From Planctomycetaceae bacterium (GTDB lineage Bacteria > Planctomycetota > Planctomycetia > Pirellulales > Pirellulaceae): 21,960 nt of DNA. The DNA is taken from the NCBI GenBank assembly GCA_002685655.1, contig NYXM01000159.1, positions 1 to 21,960 of the forward strand, in the 5' to 3' direction. The notes under the pieces are model-generated. The model was not told where the DNA came from. It saw nothing but the letters and a program-made list of their open reading frames with translations, and ran no database searches. Both the position numbers and the translations under genes were made by a program. Shown piece by piece: positions 8,458 through 15,771 of the stretch; within the stretch, counting starts at the first letter, position 1, and the number at the start of each line of letters is the position of its first letter.

Positions 8458-9084
8458 ATGGGAACGAAACCCAAACGCCACCGCTTTCTCCGCTTCAGCC
8501 TTCGAGCGACGCTCCTCGTACTGACTGTGTTCAGTGCTTGGCTAGGCGTACAGGTAAATCGGGCCAACAACCAGAGGTCGGTTGTAGGATGGCTGACGGA
8601 GAATGGCGGCGGAGAGCATTATGATTGGGAGCTTGATAGAGACGGCCAACCTAGCGGCAGACCCAAACCGCCGGGGCCAGCATGGCTTCGGGAACAAATT
8701 GGCGATAAGTACTTTCAAAGCGTGGTGGGAGTCGACGCCCACGCGGCCGAAGTTCATGACCTGTCACCACTGTCCAAGTTAAACGAGTTGAAATTTCTTC
8801 ACCTGGGCGGCACGCAAGTCAACGACCTTTCACCATTGGCCAACTTGTCGAACCTGGAGTGGCTGAGTCTTGCCGAAACTCAAATCAACGACCTTTCGCC
8901 ATTGGCCAAGTTGTCAAACCTGAAACGTTTGCACCTCGACGGAACTCAAATCAGCAACCTGGCGCCGCTCGCCAGTCTTACCAGGCTAGAGTACCTGCGC
9001 ATCGAACGTACGCTGGTCACCGACGAGGAAGTTCGCGACCTTCAGAAGGCTTTGTCAAATTGCGAGATCTCCCGTTCACAATAG
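8458..9084 (+). CDS. Membrane-anchored leucine-rich-repeat protein
   Basis: A 208-aa protein of a type that is common in planctomycetes. Residues 1-16 are basic and 17-34 form a single membrane-spanning or signal-anchor helix (LRATLLVLTVFSAWLGVQV). About four short LRRs follow, from about residue 95 to 190, each 22 residues long with the frame LxxTQINDLSPLAxLSNL. Residues 40-85 resemble the linker seen in such proteins (WLTENGGGEHYDWELD). LRRs usually mediate protein-protein contacts; no partner can be named. The repeats are also visible as 66-bp tandem repeats in the DNA, from about 8809 to 9000. The ATG at 8458 has no strong Shine-Dalgarno sequence. The gene is alone on the plus strand between two minus-strand operons and converges on the DUF1552 gene. 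Confidence 0.85.
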   Translation: MGTKPKRHRFLRFSLRATLLVLTVFSAWLGVQVNRANNQRSVVGWLTENGGGEHYDWELDRDGQPSGRPKPPGPAWLREQIGDKYFQSVVGVDAHAAEVHDLSPLSKLNELKFLHLGGTQVNDLSPLANLSNLEWLSLAETQINDLSPLAKLSNLKRLHLDGTQISNLAPLASLTRLEYLRIERTLVTDEEVRDLQKALSNCEISRSQ

Positions 9085-9192
9085 CCAGGTTGCAAGAGAA
9101 CTAGGCATGTCCAAAGCCACCGTCGTTTGATCGCAAGGCCAAGCAACTTGACCCACCCCCCAATTGCCACTCCGAACTGGATGATCATCTTG

Positions 9193-10527
9193 CTAGGATT
9201 CGATGTTCGCCAGCGGCTCTGTGCTGTCGCCGAGCTTCTCCAGGTTCGCTCCCGCCATGCGGCACATCGAGACGAACAGGTTGTTCAGCGGCGTGTCTTT
9301 CGGGTAATGGCGCACTCGACCCGTCTCGATTTGCCCACCTCCGCTTCCTGCCAGCACGACGGGTAAGTCGTGGTGCGTGTGTCGGTTGGCGTCGCCGATG
9401 GCGCTGCCATAGAGAACCAAGCTGTTGTCGAGCAGCGTGCGGTCGCCTTCCCTAACCGATTTCAACTTGTCAAGGAAGTAGGCGAATTGCGATACGAGAT
9501 ACGTATCGATCTTGGAAATGTCTTCCATCTTCTTTGTGTCGTTGCGATGGTGTGACAAGCTGTGATGGCCGCCTTTGACACCGACCATCGGATAGCTGCG
9601 ATTGCTTCCGGCGTTTCCTAGCATAAACGTGGCGATCCGGGTCGTGTCGGTTTGGAAACCCAGTGCCATAATGTCATACATCAAGCGAACGTGCGTTTCG
9701 AGTTCGCGTGGAATTCCCTCGGGAACGTCATACTCGGGAACTTCGGTCCGTTTGGTTGCGGTGCGATCGATTCGCTGTTCGAGTTCGCGGACGCCGTTGA
9801 AGTATTCATCGAGCTTGCGTTGGTCCTTCTTTCCCAACCGGTTGCGAAGTAGAGCCGCATCCTCGGCGACCAAATCCAGAATGCTCTTGCGATAGAAATC
9901 GCGTTCGGTTTGTCCCTTCTTGGCATCGGCGGATCCAAACAACCGCTCGAATGCCAGCTTAGGATTGATCTCCTTGGCCATCGGCGTGTTTTCGGTTTTC
10001 CACGAGATGTTCGCCGAATATGCACAACTGTATCCCGAATCGCAGTTACCGCTGTTGCGGCCACGCTCGACTCCCAACTCGAGTGACGGTAGCCGCGTCT
10101 CCCGGCCGATCAGTTTTGCCGCAGCCTGGTCGACGGACACACCGACTTTGATGTCCGCACCTGCCGTCTTGACCACGTGGGCTCCCGTCAGAAACGACCC
10201 GGCGCATCGAGCGTGGTCGCCTGCCCCATCGCCGTTAGCCCGGCCCCAATGCTGCGTCAGGCCGGTGAAGACCGTCACTTGATCTTTGTGGGGTGCCAGC
10301 GATTTCAGCGTGCGCGACAGTTGCCAATCGGCTCCTTCTCCCGAGGTCTTCCAACTGGGGATAATCGCCCCATTCGGGAAGAAGATGAACGCCATGCGAA
10401 CGGGTGCCGACGAGTTTGCGGCCGCCGTCGCGGTGGCCGGCGTCATCGCCTCCAACATCGGCAATGCCATCGTCGTGCCGAGACCTTTAAGGAAGGTGCG
10501 TCGTGGCAGTGTGCTGTGTCTAGTCAT
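9193..10527 (-). CDS. DUF1552 family Tat-exported protein
   Basis: A 444-aa DUF1552 protein, a planctomycete-rich family distantly like DUF1501, of unknown function. The N-terminus carries a twin-arginine signal (LPRRTFLKGLG, Arg9-Arg10) and a hydrophobic stretch ending in an Ala-rich cleavage region. Typical family words are RMAFIFFPNGAIIPSW, the SFLTGAHV region, and GGHHSLSHH near the C-terminal third. The start codon at 10527 lies inside the end of the upstream cytochrome-like gene (8-nt overlap), so translation is probably coupled and the two products are expected in matched amounts. DUF1552 normally accompanies the DUF1587/1588/1592/1595/1585 type of protein, as here. Family assignment is sure; biochemical activity is unknown. 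Confidence 0.93.
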   Translation of the reverse strand: MTRHSTLPRRTFLKGLGTTMALPMLEAMTPATATAAANSSAPVRMAFIFFPNGAIIPSWKTSGEGADWQLSRTLKSLAPHKDQVTVFTGLTQHWGRANGDGAGDHARCAGSFLTGAHVVKTAGADIKVGVSVDQAAAKLIGRETRLPSLELGVERGRNSGNCDSGYSCAYSANISWKTENTPMAKEINPKLAFERLFGSADAKKGQTERDFYRKSILDLVAEDAALLRNRLGKKDQRKLDEYFNGVRELEQRIDRTATKRTEVPEYDVPEGIPRELETHVRLMYDIMALGFQTDTTRIATFMLGNAGSNRSYPMVGVKGGHHSLSHHRNDTKKMEDISKIDTYLVSQFAYFLDKLKSVREGDRTLLDNSLVLYGSAIGDANRHTHHDLPVVLAGSGGGQIETGRVRHYPKDTPLNNLFVSMCRMAGANLEKLGDSTEPLANIES

Positions 10528-12892
10528 TGCTTGTTCTCCGCATCAAAAACGGTTTGCTATGCACGATCCCTCGTACGAGCACTGTGAAACGATAGTCGTT
10601 TTCTTGTAGATCGGCCAGAATGTGATCAACGGCGCAGGAATCCGGGATCTCCAATCCGCGACCCAGTGCATATGTTAACATCTTTTGGGTTACCAACTCC
10701 ACGAAATCACGTTTGCGTTTCTTGAGGATCTGTACCAATTCAGTCGGCCCGCTGAACGATTCGCCGCTGGGCAGCGTACCCCCGGCGTCGACCGGTGTGC
10801 CTTCGGCCTCGGTCCGCCAGCGCCCGATCGGATCGAAATTCTCGAAGCCGAAACCGAGCGGATCGAGTGAATCGTGGCAAGCCGCACAACTCGACCATTC
10901 ACGATGGATCTTCAGTTGTTCGCGAAGCGACGTCGCACCTGACTCCTTGGCTCCTTCTTCCAGCGAAGGAACATTCGCCGGTGGATCGGGAAGCTTGGCC
11001 CCCAAGATATTGTCCAAGATCCAAGCGCCACGGCGGACGAGCGACGTGCGGTTCGGGTTCGATGTGAGCGTCAGAATGCTACCGTGCGTCAGAACTCCGG
11101 CTCGTTGATTTCCCGGCAGCGATACGCGACGCAACGTGTCGCCTTTCACACCGGCGATCCCGTAGTGTCTGGCTAGACGTTCGTTGGCGAACGTGAAGTC
11201 AGCGTCGAGGAAATCGACCAGGCTGCGGTCATCGCGGAAGATCGTCCTCGCGAACATCTTCGTTTCCGCGATCAGGTCGGCCCGCAACCGAGGCGTGAAT
11301 TCCGGAAACAGCTTCGGGTCCGGCTTAACCTCGACGAGATTGCTCAAGTTAAGCCACTGGCTGGCAAAGTTGTCGACTAGTGCGTCGGCTTTCGGGTCGG
11401 CAAGCATACGGGCGATCTGGTCGTCCAGCACTTTCGGTTCATGCAGCTTCCCTTCCCGGGCCAAGCGGAACAACTCGTCGTCCGGCATCGTGCTCCACAA
11501 AAAGTAGGAAAGCCTGGAGGCAAGTTCGTGATCACCGAGCGGAGCTTGCCGACCGCGCGACTTCGAGTCATCTTCAACGCGGAACAGGAAATGAGGCGAC
11601 ACGAGAATTGCTTGCAGTGCCACCTGAATGCCGCGCTCGAACGAGTCGCCTCGCTCGACGGCGAATTCGACGAGCTTGACCAATCGATCAATTTCCGCCT
11701 TATCGACGGGACGTCGAAAGGCGCGAGGCATCAATCGCTGCAAGATCTCGCGGCCAGCTTGTCGGGGCGTCTTCTTATCCGACGGTTTGGTAAAGATGAT
11801 TCGTTGGTGGACTTCAGGCGGGGCGGCGTCTGTCGGCCCTTGAAGCTCGATAAACCTGACAGCGAGATTCCGATCACGATCGCGAGGGTTCTTCGCTTCG
11901 GGTTTGTAGTAGTCGTTGATAAACGCCGCTTCGATGCGTCGCCGGCCCGACCGTAACTCGTGGCGGGATTCGTAAATATTCGGTTCGCGGTGGCCCTCAA
12001 TGTTGTGAACCTTGACCGACTTGCCGTCGATGCGGATTTCCATGCGCGCCGGATCGGGACCTGCCTGATCGGCCTCAGCTTCGACACGGATGGTGTACTG
12101 GCCGTCGAGTTTGATCTCTTTCTCACAGACGGCCGAACCTTGCGAGTTCATCCGCACCCAATCCTCGTCGGACTGCGCTGCCCCGGTGCCCTTGAGTTGG
12201 CGGGCGTCGAATCGCTGCCCCCGCTTGCCGCCATCTTCGGTCAGAATCGTCGCGGCGGCGATCTTCTCGGAAGCTCCGATGTACTTTTCCAGCAACAGCG
12301 GCGGCAACGAGAGAACATTGGCAATGTTGCTGAAGCCATGCCCTATGTCATCGGATGGAAAATCCTTGGCGGGGTCGATATCGACGCCCAGCAGATCGCG
12401 CACCGTGTTGTTGTATTCGGTGCGGTTCAAACGGTGGATTGTCACTTGACCTGCGTCGTCCACAACATCACAGTCGACATGGTGCAGCTTCAGGTCAAGC
12501 CACTCGGCGAGTGCCTCTCGCTCCGCGCGGGATGGCCGCTCGTCGTAGTCTTTCGGTGGCATCCCATCGATGCCCAAAAGCCGGAACGCCTTCTCCCACA
12601 TCTCGCGGTCTTGCAGTACCTGCTCGGCGTCGCGGAAATCGTGAAGTGACAGATCACCCTCGGGATCGTCTTCGCTATGGCAATCAACACAGTACTGCTG
12701 CACGATCGGCAAGACCTTCGCCTTGAAGGTTTCGTCCGTAGCAATTCGTTTGGGGCGTGTTCCTTCGGCAGCATCGAGCAGGCTCGCCCGGAACAGCGAC
12801 AGGAAAGTTGCAAGTATGACGATGGCCACCATGCAAAACTGATAGCCGTAGCAAAGCCGGGAATTCGCGTCGAGCTTCTTCGGAGCAAGCAT
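10520..12892 (-). CDS. DUF1587/1595/1592/1588/1585 cytochrome-like protein
   Basis: A 790-aa exported or membrane-anchored planctomycete cytochrome-like protein. The ATG at 12892 (GAGG upstream) is preferred. An in-frame GTG at 12931 would overlap the upstream gene by 11 nt. Order from that ATG: hydrophobic signal or anchor (about 15-39); PSCyt1-like domain with CVDCH (68-72); DUF1587/PSD3 (about 152-215, IHRLNRTEYNNTVRDLLG); a carbohydrate-binding-like beta domain (about 227-352); DUF1595/PSD5 (about 377-439); DUF1592/PSD4 (about 450-577, LASRLSYFLWSTMPDDEL); DUF1588/PSCyt3 (about 592-693) with CAACH (669-673); and DUF1585/PSD2 (about 702-777). Two CXXCH motifs suggest covalent haem. It overlaps the DUF1552 gene by 8 nt and starts 28 nt after the radical SAM gene, giving a compact cluster. 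A surface-associated electron-transfer or polymer-related role is only inference. Confidence 0.92.
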   Translation of the reverse strand: MLAPKKLDANSRLCYGYQFCMVAIVILATFLSLFRASLLDAAEGTRPKRIATDETFKAKVLPIVQQYCVDCHSEDDPEGDLSLHDFRDAEQVLQDREMWEKAFRLLGIDGMPPKDYDERPSRAEREALAEWLDLKLHHVDCDVVDDAGQVTIHRLNRTEYNNTVRDLLGVDIDPAKDFPSDDIGHGFSNIANVLSLPPLLLEKYIGASEKIAAATILTEDGGKRGQRFDARQLKGTGAAQSDEDWVRMNSQGSAVCEKEIKLDGQYTIRVEAEADQAGPDPARMEIRIDGKSVKVHNIEGHREPNIYESRHELRSGRRRIEAAFINDYYKPEAKNPRDRDRNLAVRFIELQGPTDAAPPEVHQRIIFTKPSDKKTPRQAGREILQRLMPRAFRRPVDKAEIDRLVKLVEFAVERGDSFERGIQVALQAILVSPHFLFRVEDDSKSRGRQAPLGDHELASRLSYFLWSTMPDDELFRLAREGKLHEPKVLDDQIARMLADPKADALVDNFASQWLNLSNLVEVKPDPKLFPEFTPRLRADLIAETKMFARTIFRDDRSLVDFLDADFTFANERLARHYGIAGVKGDTLRRVSLPGNQRAGVLTHGSILTLTSNPNRTSLVRRGAWILDNILGAKLPDPPANVPSLEEGAKESGATSLREQLKIHREWSSCAACHDSLDPLGFGFENFDPIGRWRTEAEGTPVDAGGTLPSGESFSGPTELVQILKKRKRDFVELVTQKMLTYALGRGLEIPDSCAVDHILADLQENDYRFTVLVRGIVHSKPFLMRRTSND

Positions 12893-12920
12893 CAGTGTGC
12901 CTCGCAGCGGAATGTGGTCT

Positions 12921-14093
12921 TCAAGTCGCACTCACGCCCACCTCGATCGTGGGCACCTGTCCTGGTTGGTACACGCAATCGGGCTCGCCCGCCAACGGAT
13001 CGCCGGTTACTGCGAACGCGCGACTACGGCTGCCGCCACAAACGTAACGGTATTCACAGATCCCGCAATCACCGCCGAACTGATCCGGGTCGCGAAGCGC
13101 GCGGAAGGTCGGGTGATTTTGGTACGCGTCGACAACCGAGTTTTCCGGGAACCGACCGCACTCGATTGGCAGAAAGCCGGCGGGGAATATCTCACCTGTA
13201 TGGCCGACGAACATAATCCCGTTGCCGTCGCGAACGCCGAGCGGTGCTCGATGACTTCGGTCTCGCGAGGCCTGGGGCCGGTTGTCGGCCGGCTTGTCGC
13301 CCTGGCCATGTTGCGCCAGGTTGGAAAGCTGCACCACCGGCGGCCCTGCTAACGGATCTCCGTTGCGTTGCAAGACAAAACGCCGATAGTGCGGAGCTTC
13401 TGTTGTTTTGATACCGTATTGCTGCCGACCCGCTTGAAGCCAAAGTCGCTTGAACGTCTCTTCGTATTGTTCCGGTGAAATTCGCTCCTCATCAATCCCG
13501 CGTCCAACGGGAATCAGAAAGAAGACCGACCACATCGCGATGCTTTGCGTGGAGAGCAACGTTGCCAGATCGTCGATCTGGTCGGAATTGCGGCGGGTGA
13601 TCGTCGTGTTGACCTGCACGGACAGCCCCAGTTGCCGCGCGTCGATCATCATTCGCATCGTGCGATCAAAGCTGCCTTCCCAACCTCGAAACGAATCGTG
13701 GGTCTTCGCGTCCGCGCCATCAAGGCTGATGCCCAGGCGACGGACACCGGCCTGCTTGGCCGCCTGCAAAGCTTCACGCGTCGCTAGCGGCGTTGCGGAT
13801 GGCGTCAGCGCAACCTGCAAGCCCGCACCAACGGCATGTCGAATCAAGTCGAAGATGTCCGCCCGCTTCAACGGATCGCCCCCGGTTAAAACCAGGTTCG
13901 GCTTGCGAGGGAAGGTTGCAATCTGATCGATCAAAGCGATCGACTGCTCGCTTGAGAGTTCCTCTGGATGCGCACGCTCTTGCGCCGATGCCCGGCAGTG
14001 CTTGCAGACAAGGTCGCAGGACTGCGTGACCTCGTAATAGAACATCAGCGGATTGACGGCAAAGTCAGCGGGCGTGTAATCAGAAAAACTCAT
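12921..14093 (-). CDS. Radical SAM/SPASM enzyme, NirJ/AhbD-like
   Basis: A 390-aa radical SAM protein. The cluster motif is CDLVCKHC (Cys26, Cys30, Cys33), followed by the SAM-binding GGDP (71-74) and a conserved ISLDGADAKTHD stretch (about 122-133). The C-terminus has a SPASM-type Cys set (Cys322, Cys343, Cys346, Cys352, Cys373; CGICEYRYVCGGSRSRAFA). This combination resembles the group that includes haem-d1/haem-b enzymes (NirJ, AhbC/AhbD) and the TIGR04053-like proteins; the exact subfamily needs a profile search. Such enzymes modify tetrapyrrole side chains or peptides by radical chemistry in the cytoplasm. The ATG at 14093 has GAGG 5 nt upstream. The cytochrome-like gene follows after 28 nt, so a link with haem or with that protein is plausible but unproven. 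The spacer before SPASM (about 255-285, QHGQGDKPADNRPQASRDRS) looks low in complexity. Confidence 0.88.
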   Translation of the reverse strand: MSFSDYTPADFAVNPLMFYYEVTQSCDLVCKHCRASAQERAHPEELSSEQSIALIDQIATFPRKPNLVLTGGDPLKRADIFDLIRHAVGAGLQVALTPSATPLATREALQAAKQAGVRRLGISLDGADAKTHDSFRGWEGSFDRTMRMMIDARQLGLSVQVNTTITRRNSDQIDDLATLLSTQSIAMWSVFFLIPVGRGIDEERISPEQYEETFKRLWLQAGRQQYGIKTTEAPHYRRFVLQRNGDPLAGPPVVQLSNLAQHGQGDKPADNRPQASRDRSHRAPLGVRDGNGIMFVGHTGEIFPAGFLPIECGRFPENSVVDAYQNHPTFRALRDPDQFGGDCGICEYRYVCGGSRSRAFAVTGDPLAGEPDCVYQPGQVPTIEVGVSAT

Positions 14094-14101
14094 GGCAACC
14101 T

Positions 14102-14278
14102 CTAGCGTACAACTCGGGAATCACTTGTCCAAATCTCACAGTCAAAATCGTCGGTGCGGCCGATAACTTGGCATCCCTTTACGCCGCCGCCAGGCATGGC
14201 GGCTACTCCCACCCCGCTCGCCACACTGGTGAAAGAGCTACGGCGTGATTGGAGGAAGGACTCTTCGTACGAATTCAT
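14102..14278 (-). pseudogene. Remnant of a DUF1501 gene (5' end only)
   Basis: A 58-codon frame starting with the ATG at 14278 reads MNSYEESFLQSRRSSF then TSVASGVGVAA. This is the pattern of a DUF1501 N-terminus with its Tat motif (compare MDPRTETLLQLTRRQLLGRG at the right end of this window). After residue 27 the resemblance stops at a palindrome (14186-14203). The rest is unrelated and ends in TAG at 14102-14104. A full DUF1501 protein has about 430-490 residues, so more than nine tenths is missing. It lies 86 nt downstream of a DUF1553 tail, the normal operon order. Its end is 8 nt from the radical SAM start. Expression as a small peptide cannot be ruled out. Confidence 0.7.
14186..14203. 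repeat. Palindrome at the DUF1501 remnant breakpoint
   Basis: GCCGCC (14186-14191) and GGCGGC (14198-14203) form a 6-bp inverted repeat around AGGCAT. Similarity of the minus-strand frame to DUF1501 ends here. It may be a small intergenic repeat that inserted or served as the recombination point. Confidence 0.5.
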
Positions 14279-14364
14279 TGTTGTTCACTGCACCGCAGAT
14301 TCACAACCCGCCAATTTTCTCAAATGGCGTGCCGCATGGCAAGCCACAAACCTGTCCCAGCTGA

Positions 14365-14559
14365 TCACTCCCGTGTGATAAACTCGTCGAGATTCATCAG
14401 CGTTCGTGCGAATGCCGTCCAGATAGCTGCTTCATGCACCGGCATGTTCTTCGGCAGTGTGTTGCCAGCCATCTTCGACACGGCGTCCTCATCGGTCTCG
14501 TAAAGCGCTCGCAAGTGGTCATGCAGTTCTCACAAGCGGGCAAGCTCGAATTCGGGTTG
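14365..14559 (-). pseudogene. Remnant of a DUF1553 gene (3' end, with nonsense codon)
   Basis: The minus strand reads QPEFELARL, then TGA (14530-14532), then 54 codons beginning ELHDHLRALYETDEDA and ending HEAAIWTAF, RTLMNLDEFITRE, stop (14365-14367). The ending is the C-terminus of a DUF1553/PSD1 protein; compare LAAWTMIGNLILNLDETMTK at the end of the intact gene at 21749. The TGA sits where the family commonly has Arg (LARLREL), consistent with CGA to TGA, and both sides stay in the same frame. Everything upstream of about 14559 is replaced by the Rrf2 gene. With the DUF1501 remnant it is the residue of a deleted cytochrome operon. It is too short and broken to encode the family's function. 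Confidence 0.75.
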
Positions 14560-14560
14560 C

Positions 14561-15091
14561 TTAGGTAGGAAAAGACAATCCGTTGTCGAGGGAACCATCC
14601 GTAGCGGAACGTGGCTTGCTTTCGGCAGGCGACGAACCGATGTCACATCTAACTTCTAATGGCGGCTCTGATACGCACGGCAGGTGACATAACAAACCCG
14701 GCTCGTCGAGTACTTCTCCAATGGACGTGTGTGCCAGTGTGTTCTCGGCGACAGCCATGACGTTGTCCATCCGTCGATGCAACGGGCACAGACCGCTTGT
14801 GTGAGCAGGTCGCCCGAGGGGGCACTTTGAAATTCGGCGAAATTCATCAACCGCATTGACCACTTCCAGGATCGTCACGTGACGCGGATCACGGGCCAGA
14901 GTGAAACCTCCGTGCAGCCCGCGCTGCGAGCCCACGATCCCCGCGCGGGTCAGGACTTTCATGACTTTGGCCAAATAGCTTGGTGGGGCGTCAATCTCGT
15001 AGGCCAGGTGTGCCGTCGTACATGGCTCGTTCGCCTGATTCCCCAGGAAAACGATCGCCCGTAATGCGTATTCGGCTGTCTGGGAAATCAC
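14561..15091 (-). CDS. Rrf2-family Fe-S-type transcription regulator
   Basis: A 176-aa Rrf2-family regulator (group of IscR, NsrR, RsrR). The N-terminal winged helix is clear: ISQTAEYALRAIVFLG, then SYLAKVMKVLTRAGIV and GLHGGFTLARDP. The sensing loop is KCPLGRPAHTSGLCPLH, with Cys90, His97 and Cys102. Most Fe-S members have three Cys with 5-6 residue spacing; here only two Cys and a His lie in the loop. Cys135, Cys139 and Cys149 occur later. Family members usually stop near 145-150 residues. The tail from about 150 looks unstructured and runs up to the DUF1553 remnant, so the normal end may have been lost. The start is GTG at 15091. A promoter-operator upstream suggests self-control. Candidate targets are the downstream radical SAM/cytochrome cluster and other genes sharing the motif. 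Confidence 0.88.
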   Translation of the reverse strand: MISQTAEYALRAIVFLGNQANEPCTTAHLAYEIDAPPSYLAKVMKVLTRAGIVGSQRGLHGGFTLARDPRHVTILEVVNAVDEFRRISKCPLGRPAHTSGLCPLHRRMDNVMAVAENTLAHTSIGEVLDEPGLLCHLPCVSEPPLEVRCDIGSSPAESKPRSATDGSLDNGLSFPT

Positions 15092-15125
15092 TCTTGAACT
15101 CTTGGATCCTAATATATTGATAAAC

Positions 15126-15168
15126 AGACCTGAACGTCCATAATTACGGGTGTCGCGAGCGATGTCAA
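15126..15168 (-). promoter_or_regulatory. Rrf2 promoter with copy B of the motif
   Basis: On the minus strand, TTGACA (15163-15168, perfect -35) is followed after 17 nt by AATTAT (15140-15145, 4 of 6 to a -10 box). The motif GGACGTTCAGGTCT (15126-15139) begins directly after the -10 box, across the expected start site, about 35 nt before the GTG. Such a position suits repression by the gene's own product. A second AT-rich -10-like TATATT lies 9 nt beyond the motif. Confidence 0.55.
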
Positions 15169-15317
15169 GCCTCGATGGGGGATTGCCTCTGCGGCCACGC
15201 GTGACCGGCGCGGCTCAGCCATAAGCGCCGTGGACTTTGATCGGCACGGCGACGGGCACCGACCGCAGGTTGGTCGGGGAGCGGGTCGCCACAATCGAGC
15301 GTTAGTTCGTGTCGGTC

Positions 15318-15332
15318 CGAGGCACAGCCTCG
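15318..15332 (-). terminator. Hairpin after the VOC gene
   Basis: CGAGGC (15318-15323) and GCCTCG (15327-15332) form a 6-bp stem with an ACA loop, beginning at the base next to the stop codon of the VOC gene. There is no T-tract, so factor-independent termination is uncertain; it may equally be a small dispersed palindrome. The rest of the gap down to the Rrf2 promoter (15169-15317) shows no gene. Confidence 0.4.
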
Positions 15333-15734
15333 CTAGGTTGATTCCTGGGTCGGCGGATACGTCCCGAGCTCGATATGATTGCCGTCGGGGTCGAGAAAGA
15401 ACAACTGAGTGACGCCCGTGTCAGGCACTACGTTCTCTCGGAAAGGGATGCCGTGTTCTTGAAGCAGACGTTTGGTATCGTCCGTGTTCGCGACATGGAA
15501 GGCCACATGATCAGCTCGAATGGAGATGTCGCCCATCACCGCTTCTCCCGCCGCGGTCGCAATCAAATGGATCTGCACGCCGTAGTTGAAAAGCCACGCA
15601 CCGGGAAAAGCAAAATTGGGTCGCCAAATGGGACGGAAACCCAGCACGTCACAATAGAACGCAAGACTGGATTCCAAATCATGGGTCACACGGGCAATGT
15701 GGTTTACCGATTGAATTGGCAACGGCGAGGGCAT
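15333..15734 (-). CDS. VOC-family (glyoxalase/dioxygenase fold) protein
   Basis: A 133-aa, probably cytoplasmic protein of the vicinal oxygen chelate superfamily, built from two beta-alpha-beta-beta-beta halves (about 9-60 and 72-126). The usual metal-binding set can be placed at His12 (VNHIARV), His56 (VQIHLI), His76 (ADHVAFH) and Glu122 (DPDGNHIELG), so a divalent metal site is likely. Similar single-domain proteins are annotated as glyoxalase I-like or glutathione-dependent enzymes; the substrate cannot be read from the sequence. The ATG at 15734 has GGAG upstream with about 8-nt spacing. It follows the cysteine desulfurase by 37 nt on the same strand, so the two are probably co-transcribed. 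Confidence 0.87.
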   Translation of the reverse strand: MPSPLPIQSVNHIARVTHDLESSLAFYCDVLGFRPIWRPNFAFPGAWLFNYGVQIHLIATAAGEAVMGDISIRADHVAFHVANTDDTKRLLQEHGIPFRENVVPDTGVTQLFFLDPDGNHIELGTYPPTQEST

Positions 15735-15771
15735 CCGGATATCTCCATCAAGGAAGGATCGAGGACAAGTC

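Noticed and set aside
12893..12931. GTG start at 12931 for the DUF1587-1585 protein
   Set aside because: ATG 12892 has a GAGG site and keeps the hydrophobic anchor nearer the N-terminus; coupling through the GTG remains a minor possibility.
14154..14378. 74-codon plus-strand frame antisense to the remnants
   Set aside because: It is the complement of the DUF1501 remnant and the spacer and shows no motif of its own.
15109..15294. 61-codon minus-strand frame ahead of the Rrf2 gene
   Set aside because: Composition is that of non-coding GC-rich DNA and it overlaps the Rrf2 promoter and operator.
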